From positions 20,522,001 to 20,586,000 of the forward strand of contig OZ059897.1 of the NCBI GenBank assembly GCA_964057225.1: 64,000 nucleotides of DNA, in the 5' to 3' direction. This document shows, piece after piece, positions 29,101-41,239 of this stretch (the first letter of the stretch is position 1; every line of letters starts with the position of its first letter). The DNA comes from Auanema rhodensis. Taxonomy: Eukaryota > Nematoda > Chromadorea > Rhabditida > Rhabditidae. The notes beneath the pieces were generated by a model that was not told the DNA's origin, did no database searches, and saw only the letters and a program-made list of their open reading frames with translations. Made by a program: the position numbers and the translations under genes.

Positions 29101-32100
29101 TCGAAAAATTTCAAAATAATTTAGCAAAAAGTAGATGTTTTTAGATTTCTTTTTTCAAGGCAAAGACGATGGACAATGTTATTCAACGAAAAAATTATTT
29201 CTTCAGGGTGAAAATCGAGGATATAAGTGTAAACTTATATCAGTTGATATCTCGGTGCATTTTTAAGCTAGCGCAAATCTGATAACACAGATCGACGCAG
29301 CTTAAAAATCCGCATCGAATGCACTATACTACATTGAGAAACGCTTAATACAAAAATTAGTTATGATCGTTTGAAAAATGATGCATTAGTGTATGTTGAG
29401 TTTCCATGTACACTCAACATTGCTTCCAAAAACATTTTGACAAAAATTTTTTCGAAAAATTTCAAAATAATTTAGCAAAAAGTAGATGTTTTTAGATTCC
29501 TTTTTTTAAGGCGAAGACGATGGACGATGTTATTCAACGAAAAAATTAATTCTTCAGGGTGAAAATCGAGGATATAAGTGTGAACTTATATCAGTTGATA
29601 TCTCGGTGCATTTTTAAGCTAGCGCAAATCTGATAACACAGATCGACGCAGCTTAAAAATCCGCATCGAATGCACTATACTACATGGAAGAACGCTTAAT
29701 ACAAAAATTAGTTATGATCGTTTGAAAAATGATGCATTAGTGTATGTTGAGTTTCCATGTACACTCAACATTGCTTCCAAAAACATTTTGACAAAAATTT
29801 TTTCGAAAAATTTCAAAATAATTTAGCAAAAAGTAGATGTTTTTAGATTCCTTTTTTCAAGGCAAAGACGATGAACAATGTTATTCAACGAAAAAATTAA
29901 TTCTTCAGGGTGAAAATCGAGGATATAAGTGTGAACTTATATCAGTTGATATCTCGGTGCATTTTTAAGCTAGCGCAAATCTGATAACACAGATCGACGC
30001 AGCTTAAAAATCCGCATCGAATGCACTATACTACATTAAGAAACGCTTAATACAAAAATTAGTTATGATCGTTTGAAAAATGATGCATTAGTGTATGTTG
30101 AGTTTCCATGTACACTCAACATTGCTTCCAAAAACATTTTGACAAAAATTTTTTCGAAAAATTTCAAAATAATTTAGCAAAAAGTAGATGTTTTTAGATT
30201 CCTTTTTTCAAGGCAAAGACGATGAACAATGTTATTCAACGAAAAAATTAATTCTTCAGGGTGAAAATCGAGGATATAAGTGTGAACTTATATCAGTTGA
30301 TATCTCGGTGCATTTTTAAGCTAGCGCAAATCTGATAACACAGATCGACGCAGCTTAAAAATCCGCATCGAATGCACTATACTACATTGAGAAACGCTTA
30401 ATACAAAAATTAGTTATGATCGTTTGAAAAATGATGCATTAGTGTATGTTGAGTTTCCATGTACACTCAACATTGCTTCCAAAAACATTTTGACAAAAAT
30501 TTTTTCGAAAAATTTCAAAATAATTTAGCAAAAAGTAGATGTTTTTAGATTCCTTTTTTTAAGGCGAAGACGATGGACGATGTTATTCAACGAAAAAATT
30601 AATTCTTCAGGGTGAAAATCGAGGATATAAGTGTGAACTTATATCAGTTGATATCTCGGTGCATTTTTAAGCTAGCGCAAATCTGATAACACAGATCGAC
30701 GCAGCTTAAAAATCCGCATCGAATGCACTATACTACATGGAAGAACGCTTAATACAAAAATTAGTTATGATCGTTTGAAAAATGATGCATTAGTGTATGT
30801 TGAGTTTCCATGTACACTCAACATTGCTTCCAAAAACATTTTGACAAAAATTTTTTCGAAAAATTTCAAAATAATTTAGCGAAAAGTAGATGTTTTTAGA
30901 TTCCTTTTTTCAAGGCAAAGACGATGGACAATGTTATTCAACGAAAAAATTATTTCTTCAGGGTGAAAATCGAGGATATAAGTGTGAACTTATATCAGTT
31001 GATATCTCGGTGCATTTTTAAGCTAGCGCAAATCTGATAACACAGATCGACGCAGCTTAAAAATCCGCATCGAATGCACTATACTACATTAAGAAACGCT
31101 TAATACAAAAATTAGTTATGATCGTTTGAAAAATGATGCATTAGTGTATGTTGAGTTTCCATGTACACTCAACATTGCTTCCAAAAACATTTTGACAAAA
31201 ATTTTTTCGAAAAATTTCAAAATAATTTAGCAAAAAGTAGATGTTTTTAGATTCCTTTTTTCAAGGCAAAGACGATGGACAATGTTATTTAACGAAAAAA
31301 TTAATTCTTCAGGGTGAAAATCGAGGATAAAAGTGTAAACTTATATCAGTTGATATCTCGGTACATTTTTAAGCTAGCGCAAATCTGATAACACAGATCG
31401 ACGCAGCTTAAAAATCCGCATCGAATGCACTATACTACATTAAGAAACGCTTAATACAAAAATTAGTTATGATCGTTTGAAAAATGATGCATTAGTGTAT
31501 GTTGAGTTTCCATGTACACTCAACATTGCTTCCAAAAACATTTTGACAAAAATTTTTTCGAAAAATTTCAGAATAATTTAGCAAAAAGTAGATGTTTTTA
31601 GATTCCTTTTTTCAAGGCAAAGACGATGAACAATGTTATTCAACGAAAAAATTAATTCTTCAGGGTGAAAATCGAGGATATAAGTGTGAACTTATATCAT
31701 TTGATATCTCGGTGCATTTTTAAGCTAGCGCAAATCTGATAACACAGATCGACGCAGCTTAAAAATCCGCATCGAATGCACTATACTACATTAAGAAACG
31801 CTTAATACAAAAATTAGTTATGATCGTTTGAAAAATGATGCATTAGTGTATGTTGAGTTTCCATGTACACTCAACATTGCTTCCAAAAACATTTTGACAA
31901 AAATTTTTTCGAAAAATTTCAAAATAATTTAGCAAAAAGTAGATGTTTTTAGATTCCTTTTTTCAAGGCAAAGACGATGAACAATGTTATTCAACGAAAA
32001 AATTAATTCTTCAGGGTGAAAATCGAGGATATAAGTGTGAACTTATATCAGTTGATATCTCGGTGCATTTTTAAGCTAGCGCAAATCTGATAACACAGAT

Positions 32101-35100
32101 CGACGCAGCTTAAAAATCCGCATCGAATGCACTATACTACATTGAGAAACGCTTAATACAAAAATTAGTTATGATCGTTTGAAAAATGATGCATTAGTGT
32201 ATGTTGAGTTTCCATGTACACTCAACATTGCTTCCAAAAACATTTTGACAAAAATTTTTTCGAAAAATTTCAAAATAATTTAGCAAAAAGTAGATGTTTT
32301 TAGATTCCTTTTTTTAAGGCGAAGACGATGGACGATGTTATTCAACGAAAAAATTAATTCTTCAGGGTGAAAATCGAGGATATAAGTGTGAACTTATATC
32401 AGTTGATATCTCGGTGCATTTTTAAGCTAGCGCAAATCTGATAACACAGATCGACGCAGCTTAAAAATCCGCATCGAATGCACTATACTACATGGAAGAA
32501 CGTTTAATACAAAAATTAGTTATGATCGTTTGAAAAATGATGCATTAGTGTATGTTGAGTTTCCATGTACACTCAACATTGCTTCCAAAAACATTTTGAC
32601 AAAAATTTTTTCGAAAAATTTCAAAATAATTTAGCGAAAAGTAGATGTTTTTAGATTCCTTTTTTCAAGGCAAAGACGATGGACAATGTTATTCAACGAA
32701 AAAATTATTTCTTCAGGGTGAAAATCGAGGATATAAGTGTGAACTTATATCAGTTGATATCTCGGTGCATTTTTAAGCTAGCGCAAATCTGATAACACAG
32801 ATCGACGCAGCTTAAAAATCCGCATCGAATGCACTATACTACATTAAGAAACGCTTAATACAAAAATTAGTTATGATCGTTTGAAAAATGATGCATTAGT
32901 GTATGTTGAGTTTCCATGTACACTCAACATTGCTTCCAAAAACATTTTGACAAAAATTTTTTCGAAAAATTTCAAAATAATTTAGCAAAAAGTAGATGTT
33001 TTTAGATTCCTTTTTTCAAGGCAAAGACGATGGACAATGTTATTTAACGAAAAAATTAATTCTTCAGGGTGAAAATCGAGGATAAAAGTGTAAACTTATA
33101 TCAGTTGATATCTCGGTACATTTTTAAGCTAGCGCAAATCTGATAACACAGATCGACGCAGCTTAAAAATCCGCATCGAATGCACTATACTACATTAAGA
33201 AACGCTTAATACAAAAATTAGTTATGATCGTTTGAAAAATGATGCATTAGTGTATGTTGAGTTTCCATGTACACTCAACATTGCTTCCAAAAACATTTTG
33301 ACAAAAATTTTTTCGAAAAATTTCAAAATAATTTAGCGAAAAGTAGATGTTTTTAGATTCCTTTTTTCAAGGCAAAGACGATGGACAATGTTATTCAACG
33401 AAAAAATTAATTCTTCAGGGTGAAAATCGAGGATATAAGTGTGAACTTATATCAGTTGATATCTCGGTACATTTTTAAGCTAGCGCAAATCTGATAACAC
33501 AGATCGACGCAGCTTAAAAATCCGCATCGAATGCACTATACTACATGGAAGAACGCTTAATACAGAAATTAGTTATGATCGTTTGAAAAATGATGCATTA
33601 GTGTATGTTGAGTTTCCATGTACACTCAACATTGCTTCCAAAAACATTTTGACAAAAATTTTTTCGAAAAATTTCAGAATAATTTAGCAAAAAGTAGATG
33701 TTTTTAGATTCCTTTTTTCAAGGCAAAGACGATGGACAATGTTATTTAACGAAAAAATTAATTCTTCAGGGTGAAAATCGAGGATAAAAGTGTAAACTTA
33801 TATCAGTTGATATCTCGGTACATTTTTAAGCTAGCGCAAATCTGATAACACAGATCGACGCAGCTTAAAAATCCGCATCGAATGCACTATACTACATTAA
33901 GAAACGCTTAATACAAAAATTAGTTATGATCGTTTGAAAAATGATGCATTAGTGTATGTTGAGTTTCCATGTACACTCAACATTGCTTCCAAAAACATTT
34001 TGACAAAAATTTTTTCGAAAAATTTCAAAATAATTTAGCAAAAAGTAGATGTTTTTAGATTCCTTTTCTCAAGGCAAAGACGATGGACAATGTTATTCAA
34101 CGAAAAAATTAATTCTTCAGGGTGAAAATCGAGGATATAAGTGTGAACTTATATCAGTTGATATCTCGGTACATTTTTAAGCTAGCGCAAATCTGATAAC
34201 ACAGATCGACGCAGCTTAAAAATCCGCATCGAATGCACTATACTACATGGAAGAACGCTTAATACAGAAATTAGTTATGATCGTTTGAAAAATGATGCAT
34301 TAGTGTATGTTGAGTTTCCATGTACACTCAACATTGCTTCCAAAAACATTTTGACAAAAATTTTTTCGAAAAATTTCAGAATAATTTAGCAAAAAGTAGA
34401 TGTTTTTAGATTCCTTTTTTCAAGGCAAAGACGATGGACAATGTTATTTAACGAAAAAATTAATTCTTCAGGGTGAAAATCGAGGATAAAAGTGTAAACT
34501 TATATCAGTTGATATCTCGGTACATTTTTAAGCTAGCGCAAATCTGATAACACAGATCGACGCAGCTTAAAAATCCGCATCGAATGCACTATACTACATT
34601 GAGAAACGCTTAATACAAAAATTAGTTATGATCGTTTGAAAAATGATGCATTAGTGTATGTTGAGTTTCCATGTACACTCAACATTGCTTCCAAAAACAT
34701 TTTGACAAAAATTTTTTCGAAAAATTTCAAAATAATTTAGCAAAAAGTAGATGTTTTTAGATTCCGTTTTTCAAGGCAAAGACGATGGACAATGTTATTC
34801 AACGAAAAAATTAATTCTTCAGGGTGAAAATCGAGGATATAAGTGTGAACTTATATCAGTTGATATCTCGGTGCATTTTTAAGCTAGCGCAAATCTGATA
34901 ACACAGATCGACGCAGCTTAAAAATCCGCATCGAATGCACTTTACTACATTGAGAAACGCTTAATACAAAAATTAGTTATGATCGTTTGAAAAATGATGC
35001 ATTAGTGTATGTTGAGTTTCCATGTACACTCAACATTGCTTCCAAAAACATTTTGACAAAAATTTTTTCGAAAAATTTCAAAATAATTTAGCGAAAAGTA

Positions 35101-38100
35101 GATGTTTTTAGATTCCTTTTTTTAAGGCGAAGACGATGGACGATGTTATTCAACGAAAAAATTAATTCTTCAGGGTGAAAATCGAGGATATAAGTGTGAA
35201 CTTATATCAGTTGATATCTCGGTGCATTTTTAAGCTAGCGCAAATCTGATAACACACATCGACGCAGCTTAAAAATCCGCATCGAATGCACTATACTACA
35301 TGGAAGAACGCTTAATACAAAAATTAGTTATGATCGTTTGAAAAATGATGCATTAGTGTATGTTGAGTTTCCATGTACACTCAACATTGCTTCCAAAAAC
35401 ATTTTGACAAAAATTTTTTCGAAAAATTTCAAAATAATTTAGCGAAAAGTAGATGTTTTTAGATTCCTTTTTTCAAGGCAAAGACGATGGACAATGTTAT
35501 TCAACGAAAAAATTATTTCTTCAGGGTGAAAATCGAGGATATAAGTGTGAACTTATATCAGTTGATATCTCGGTGCATTTTTAAGCTAGCGCAAATCTGA
35601 TAACACAGATCGACGCAGCTTAAAAATCCGCATCGAATGCACTATACTACATTAAGAAACGCTTAATACAAAAATTAGTTATGATCGTTTGAAAAATGAT
35701 GCATTAGTGTATGTTGAGTTTCCATGTACACTCAACATTGCTTCCAAAAACATTTTGACAAAAATTTTTTCGAAAAATTTCAAAATAATTTAGCAAAAAG
35801 TAGATGTTTTTAGATTCCTTTTTTTAAGGCAAAGACGATGGACGATGTTATTCAACGAAAAAATTAATTCTTCAGGGTGAAAATCGAGGATATAAGTGTG
35901 AACTTATATCAGTTGATATCTCGGTGCATTTTTAAGCTAGCGCAAATCTGATAACACAGATCGACGCAGCTTAAAAATCCGCATCGAATGCACTATACTA
36001 CATTGAGAAACGCTTAATACAAAAATTAGTTATGATCGTTTGAAAAATGATGCATTAGTGTATGTTGAGTTTCCATGTACACTCAACATTGCTTCCAAAA
36101 ACATTTTGACAAAAATTTTTTCGAAAAATTTCAAAATAATTTAGCAAAAAGTAGATGTTTTTAGATTCCTTTTTTTAAGGCGAAGACGATGGACGATGTT
36201 ATTCAACGAAAAAATTAATTCTTCAGGGTGAAAATCGAGGATATAAGTGTGAACTTATATCAGTTGATATCTCGGTGCATTTTTAAGCTAGCGCAAATCT
36301 GATAACACAGATCGACGCAGCTTAAAAATCCGCATCGAATGCACTATACTACATGGAAGAACGCTTAATACAAAAATTAGTTATGATCGTTTGAAAAATG
36401 ATGCATTAGTGTATGTTGAGTTTCCATGTACACTCAACATTGCTTCCAAAAACATTTTGACAAAAATTTTTTCGAAAAATTTCAAAATAATTTAGCGAAA
36501 AGTAGATGTTTTTAGATTCCTTTTTTCAAGGCAAAGACGATGGACAATGTTATTCAACGAAAAAATTATTTCTTCAGGGTGAAAATCGAGGATATAAGTG
36601 TGAACTTATATCAGTTGATATCTCGGTGCATTTTTAAGCTAGCGCAAATCTGATAACACAGATCGACGCAGCTTAAAAATCCGCATCGAATGCACTATAC
36701 TACATTAAGAAACGCTTAATACAAAAATTAGTTATGATCGTTTGAAAAATGATGCATTAGTGTATGTTGAGTTTCCATGTACACTCAACATTGCTTCCAA
36801 AAACATTTTGACAAAAATTTTTTCGAAAAATTTCAAAATAATTTAGCAAAAAGTAGATGTTTTTAGATTCCTTTTTTTAAGGCAAAGACGATGGACGATG
36901 TTATTCAACGAAAAAATTAATTCTTCAGGGTGAAAATCGAGGATATAAGTGTGAACTTATATCAGTTGATATCTCGGTGCATTTTTAAGCTAGCGCAAAT
37001 CTGATAACACAGATCGACGCAGCTTAAAAATCCGCATCGAATGCACTATACTACATTGAGAAACGCTTAATACAAAAATTAGTTATGATCGTTTGAAAAA
37101 TGATGCATTAGTGTATGTTGAGTTTCCATGTACACTCAACATTGCTTCCAAAAACATTTTGACAAAAATTTTTTCGAAAAATTTCAAAATAATTTAGCAA
37201 AAAGTAGATGTTTTTAGATTCCTTTTTTTAAGGCGAAGACGATGGACGATGTTATTCAACGAAAAAATTAATTCTTCAGGGTGAAAATCGAGGATATAAG
37301 TGTGAACTTATATCAGTTGATATCTCGGTGCATTTTTAAGCTAGCGCAAATCTGATAACACAGATCGACGCAGCTTAAAAATCCGCATCGAATGCACTAT
37401 ACTACATGGAAGAACGCTTAATACAAAAATTAGTTATGATCGTTTGAAAAATGATGCATTAGTGTATGTTGAGTTTCCATGTACACTCAACATTGCTTCC
37501 AAAAACATTTTGACAAAAATTTTTTCGAAAAATTTCAAAATAATTTAGCGAAAAGTAGATGTTTTTAGATTCCTTTTTTCAAGGCAAAGACGATGGACAA
37601 TGTTATTCAACGAAAAAATTATTTCTTCAGGGTGAAAATCGAGGATATAAGTGTGAACTTATATCAGTTGATATCTCGGTGCATTTTTAAGCTAGCGCAA
37701 ATCTGATAACACAGATCGACGCAGCTTAAAAATCCGCATCGAATGCACTATACTACATTAAGAAACGCTTAATACAAAAATTAGTTATGATCGTTTGAAA
37801 AATGATGCATTAGTGTATGTTGAGTTTCCATGTACACTCAACATTGCTTCCAAAAACATTTTGACAAAAATTTTTTCGAAAAATTTCAAAATAATTTAGC
37901 AAAAAGTAGATGTTTTTAGATTCCTTTTTTCAAGGCAAAGACGATGGACAATGTTATTCAACGAAAAAATTAATTCTTCAGGGTGAAAATCGAGGATATA
38001 AGTGTGAACTTATATCAGTTGATATCTCGGTACATTTTTAAGCTAGCGCAAATCTGATAACACAGATCGACGCAGCTTAAAAATCCGCATCGAATGCACT

Positions 38101-39571
38101 ATACTACATGGAAGAACGCTTAATACAGAAATTAGTTATGATCGTTTGAAAAATGATGCATTAGTGTATGTTGAGTTTCCATGTACACTCAACATTGCTT
38201 CCAAAAACATTTTGACAAAAATTTTTTCGAAAAATTTCAGAATAATTTAGCAAAAAGTAGATGTTTTTAGATTCCTTTTTTCAAGGCAAAGACGATGGAC
38301 AATGTTATTTAACGAAAAAATTAATTCTTCAGGGTGAAAATCGAGGATAAAAGTGTAAACTTATATCAGTTGATATCTCGGTACATTTTTAAGCTAGCGC
38401 AAATCTGATAACACAGATCGACGCAGCTTAAAAATCCGCATCGAATGCACTATACTACATTGAGAAACGCTTAATACAAAAATTAGTTATGATCGTTTGA
38501 AAAATGATGCATTAGTGTATGTTGAGTTTCCATGTACACTCAACATTGCTTCCAAAAACATTTTGACAAAAATTTTTTCGAAAAATTTCAAAATAATTTA
38601 GCGAAAAGTAGATGTTTTTAGATTCCTTTTTTCAAGGCAAAGACGATGGACAATGTTATTCAACGAAAAAATTATTTCTTCAGGGTGAAAATCGAGGATA
38701 TAAGTGTGAACTTATATCAGTTGATATCTCGGTGCATTTTTAAGCTAGCGCAAATCTGATAACACAGATCGACGCAGCTTAAAAATCCGCATCGAATGCA
38801 CTATACTACATTAAGAAACGCTTAATACAAAAATTAGTTATGATCGTTTGAAAAATGATGCATTAGTGTATGTTGAGTTTCCATGTACACTCAACATTGC
38901 TTCCAAAAACATTTTGACAAAAATTTTTTCGAAAAATTTCAAAATAATTTAGCAAAAAGTAGATGTTTTTAGATTCCTTTTTTCAAGGCAAAGACGATGG
39001 ACAATGTTATTCAACGAAAAAATTAATTCTTCAGGGTGAAAATCGAGGATATAAGTGTGAACTTATATCAGTTGATATCTCGGTACATTTTTAAGCTAGC
39101 GCAAATCTGATAACACAGATCGACGCAGCTTAAAAATCCGCATCGAATGCACTATACTACATGGAAGAACGCTTAATACAGAAATTAGTTATGATCGTTT
39201 GAAAAATGATGCATTAGTGTATGTTGAGTTTCCATGTACACTCAACATTGCTTCCAAAAACATTTTGACAAAAATTTTTTCGAAAAATTTCAGAATAATT
39301 TAGCAAAAAGTAGATGTTTTTAGATTCCTTTTTTCAAGGCAAAGACGATGGACAATGTTATTTAACGAAAAAATTAATTCTTCAGGGTGAAAATCGAGGA
39401 TAAAAGTGTAAACTTATATCAGTTGATATCTCGGTACATTTTTAAGCTAGCGCAAATCTGATAACACAGATCGACGCAGCTTAAAAATCCGCATCGAATG
39501 CACTATACTACATTGAGAAACGCTTAATACAAAAATTAGTTATGATCGTTTGAAAAATGATGCATTAGTGT

Positions 39572-39599
39572 ATGTTGAGTTTCCATGTACACTCAACAT
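39572..39599. repeat. Satellite dyad 1, 9-bp inverted repeat
   Basis: ATGTTGAGT at 39572-39580 pairs perfectly with ACTCAACAT at 39591-39599 across the 10-base spacer TTCCATGTAC. It is present in nearly every monomer. Occasional copies break the left arm, for example TATTTTGAG near 4478 and 5180 and TATCTTGAG near 28692. The retrotransposon entered the equivalent spacer of the next monomer. Confidence 0.85.
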
Positions 39600-39622
39600 T
39601 GCTTCCAAAAACATTTTGACAA

Positions 39623-39641
39623 AAATTTTTTCGAAAAATTT
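39623..39641. repeat. Satellite dyad 2, A/T-tract inverted repeat
   Basis: AAATTTTT, spacer TCG, AAAAATTT: a perfect 8-bp inverted repeat inside a region of repeated A and T runs. Runs of four to six A or T recur about every 10-13 bp through 39606-39690, which could give intrinsic curvature. Curvature is inferred, not shown. Confidence 0.75.
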
Positions 39642-39766
39642 CAAAATAATTTAGCAAAAAGTAGATGTTTTTAGATTCCTTTTTTCAAGGCAAAGACGAT
39701 GGACAATGTTATTCAACGAAAAAATTAATTCTTCAGGGTGAAAATCGAGGATATAAGTGTGAACTT

Positions 39767-39780
39767 ATATCAGTTGATAT
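39767..39780. repeat. Satellite dyad 3, ATATCA-GT-TGATAT
   Basis: A perfect 6-bp inverted repeat with a 2-base spacer. Several monomer variants change only the spacer, or mostly so: TT (near 1868, 31699, 51984, 53739, 56546) and AA (13098, 18011). A small subtype at about 60756, 61809 and 63212 breaks the left arm (ATATAA). Confidence 0.75.
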
Positions 39781-39784
39781 CTCG

Positions 39785-39854
39785 GTGCATTTTTAAGCTA
39801 GCGCAAATCTGATAACACAGATCGACGCAGCTTAAAAATCCGCATCGAATGCAC
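39785..39854. repeat. Satellite dyad 4, layered hairpin-forming region
   Basis: Nested complementary arms occur here. GTGCA (39785-39789) pairs with TGCAC (39850-39854). TTTTTAAGCT (39790-39799) pairs with AGCTTAAAAA (39829-39838). GCG (39801-39803) pairs with CGC (39826-39828). ATCTG (39807-39811) pairs with CAGAT (39818-39822) around the six-base loop ATAACA. The interruptions are one A, a CAA/CGA internal loop, and an 11-base bulge on the right (39839-39849). Either strand could fold this way. The arms recur throughout the array. The commonest disruptions are GTACA in place of GTGCA and a subtype with AGCTCAAAAA plus a one-base deletion. Confidence 0.8.
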
Positions 39855-39933
39855 TATACTACATTGAGAAACGCTTAATACAAAAATTAGTTATGATCGT
39901 TTGAAAAATGATGCATTAGTGTATGTTGAGTTT

Positions 39934-39940
39934 CCATGTA
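39934..39940. repeat. Target-site duplication, left copy (CCATGTA)
   Basis: CCATGTA precedes the element and recurs directly after it at 45828-45834. Removing the element plus one copy restores a 351-bp monomer. Because LTR and target bases are alike here, the true duplication could be shorter: five bases (CCATG) would match the usual BEL/Pao size, and three (CCA) would result if the LTR starts with TGTA. Confidence 0.75.
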
Positions 39941-40227
39941 TTCCGAAAAGATACAGAATATAAAAATAATGATTTATTCAATTTATAATGATAAAACAGT
40001 TAATAATAAATGCGACTACGCGCTATGAGTCAACAATGTGAACTGATTTAAAAGTGAAACATTTGGCGTACGTCAGTTCACGTAAATATGACGTAAACTG
40101 TATACGACCGCTCACAACAGAAATATATTTTAAAATGAATTTACTTATTTTCTATTTAAAACCAATTTTCTTATGTTTTACTTAATTTAATGATTCATTA
40201 CTTATTCTTTCGTATATATACGAAACA
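39941..40227 (-). repeat. 3' LTR
   Basis: The second LTR copy matches the first at an offset of exactly 5600 bp with no difference over 39942-40227. Only the outermost base differs (T here, C at 45541). Its minus-strand start, TGTTTCG at 40227, directly follows a polypurine tract, which fixes that boundary. The outer boundary is less certain: it could extend to 39937, giving TG...CA ends, because the satellite target itself reads TGTA there. The AATAAA at 39973-39978 (minus strand) is the likely polyadenylation signal, about 30 bp from the LTR end. Confidence 0.93.
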
Positions 40228-40235
40228 TTCCCCTT
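40228..40235 (-). other. Polypurine tract
   Basis: The minus strand reads AAGGGGAA immediately before TGTTTCG of the 3' LTR. This is the expected plus-strand primer for reverse transcription and fixes the LTR start. A run of T precedes it. Confidence 0.85.
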
Positions 40236-40369
40236 AAAAAAAGGGCATTTTCGAACAGATTATAGATTATAGGTGAATGGGGAATTTTTTGTTTCTTTCT
40301 TTGTATGAACGTCACTTTATGTGACCATTCCCCCGAAAACAAACTAGACCAATTTTATTTTCTTTATTT
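40228..40369 (-). other. 3' untranslated region of the element
   Basis: 142 bp separate the pol stop from the 3' LTR. On the plus strand it holds GGGGAAT (about 40279) and ATTCCCC (about 40327), which are complementary, and a small GTCAC-TTTAT-GTGAC inverted repeat (about 40311-40325). A modest stem is possible. No open frame of note, so no env gene. Confidence 0.6.
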
Positions 40370-41239
40370 TCAGAAATATGGTTTGTAATCAATATTGGTA
40401 TTTTGTCTCAGTCTGTTTTTCCAAATTCCAATATTTTCCTCATTATTAACATTGTTACTGTTTTTTAGATTTTCTAATTCATTTATATCTATTTTCTGTT
40501 TGGTTTCTGTATTTTTAACTTTGTCTAGTTTTTCTTCGGTTATTTCTAAGGGTATCAGTTGATTTATAGATCTCAAAAGTCTGTTACCTTCAGAATTTCG
40601 TATTTTGACGCTTCGAATTTCTTTATCTTCAGAGACAATCAATTCTTCAATGACAGCTAAAGGCCATTTATGTCTTTTTACGTTATTCTCTTTACAAAGG
40701 ACAATTTCACCAACTACAGGAGTTGCTTTTGAATAGCTTTTACTCAAACTTTTCTTATTTGATAGATTCCTTAGTTCTTCAAGGTATGTTTCACTCCAAG
40801 CTCTCCAAAACTGATTTATGTTCGAAGTACATGAGTTTAAATACTCAATTATATCGTTTTTATTATTTATTACGTTTTTTTCCTTGTTGTCGATGTTAAA
40901 TTGACAGATTAAATTTTCTGGATGAAATATTTCTAAACTCTTTGGAGTAATGATGCTATCAAAATCGTTATTTATATATGAAATTGGTCTTGAATTGATG
41001 ATATTTTCAATCTCTGATAATATGACCAGTAATTCGTTATATTTCAATTTTTTCCCTTCGATATTTTTTATCAAATATTTCTTTGTTAAACCAATTAATC
41101 TTTCATAAAAACCTCCTTTCCACGGGGAATACGGAGTGATCATTTTCCATTGTATTTTCTTATTTTCGAGAAAGTTTTGAAAAATTTTCTCGGTCTTACA
41201 GAATTGAGAACCATTATCTGATATAATTTTACTTGGTAT
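40370..41239 (-). pseudogene. pol: Truncated integrase with BEL-type C-terminal domain
   Basis: This is the 3' end of pol, open from 41239. An ATG occurs at 41143, giving 257 codons, but it lies inside the catalytic core and is unlikely to be a natural start. Visible are the second catalytic Asp in SDNG (codon at 41218) and the Glu in GGFYE, 37 residues later. Then come a helical region with INSRPISYI and the BEL-type tail with FWRAWSETYLEEL, VGEIVLC and KWPLAVIEEL (DUF5641-like). The zinc-binding domain and first catalytic Asp are absent. The frame matches neither the annotated RNase H frame nor its one-base-shifted continuation, so the deletion also shifts frame. It is not a functional integrase as it stands. 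Confidence 0.88.

Larger units (their letters stand above)
35055..39900 (+). repeat. 3-monomer units (1053 bp)
   Basis: Between 35055 and about 37860 three subtypes cycle: TTTAAGGCGAAG; AGCGAAAAG with ATTATTTC; TTTAAGGCAAAG. Successive copies lie 1053 bp apart (for example GGCGAAG near 35128, 36181 and 37234). A second 3-monomer type follows to the insertion, with CAGAAATTAG at 38128 and 39181. Confidence 0.75.
39550..39900 (+). repeat. Reference satellite monomer (351 bp) next to the insertion
   Basis: This is an intact copy chosen as the coordinate reference. In order it holds: dyad 1 (39572-39599); an A/T-tract-rich core (about 39604-39690) containing dyad 2 (39623-39641); a central region with the most used diagnostic variants (about 39680-39745); dyad 3 (39767-39780); the large layered dyad 4 (39785-39854); and a linker (39855-39900) whose ATTGAG / ATTAAG / ATGGAAG forms also mark monomer subtypes. 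The monomer has about 12 CpG sites, mostly in and around dyad 4, which is no fewer than its base composition predicts. Confidence 0.9.
1..39940 (+). repeat. Satellite DNA array, 351-bp monomer, left block (about 114 copies)
   Basis: Head-to-tail tandem copies of one monomer fill this stretch without interruption. Landmarks such as TTGAAAAATGATGCATTAG recur every 351 bp, or every 350 bp in copies carrying a one-base deletion. All copies are in the same orientation. Most differ by only a few substitutions, and many of those are shared between copies at fixed larger spacings (see the higher-order entries). The consensus has about 110 G+C in 351 positions. The array starts inside a monomer, so it continues beyond the window. 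351 bp is close to two nucleosome repeats, a common satellite length. I see no CENP-B-box-like motif and no gene. A centromeric or pericentromeric role is plausible but is inference. Confidence 0.98.

Noticed and set aside
39785-39854. Compensatory changes keeping the outer arm of dyad 4
   Set aside because: Monomers with GTACA usually keep TGCAC. The few with a changed right side (GAATACAC near 24412) do not restore pairing.
39550-39900. CENP-B box in the monomer
   Set aside because: No segment fits TTCGNNNNANNCGGG; the TTCG in the A/T core is not followed by CGGG.
39550-39900. tRNA or other RNA gene within the dyad 4 region
   Set aside because: The folded region is a nested hairpin, not a cloverleaf, and I see no A or B box or terminator arrangement.
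39550-39900. Monomer as an ancient duplication of a half-size unit
   Set aside because: I see no convincing similarity between the two halves of the monomer.
1-39940. CRISPR array
   Set aside because: The repeats are 351 bp with no unique spacers between them, and the context is eukaryotic satellite DNA.
40228-40369. Envelope-like gene downstream of integrase
   Set aside because: Only 142 bp separate the integrase stop from the LTR, with no open frame.
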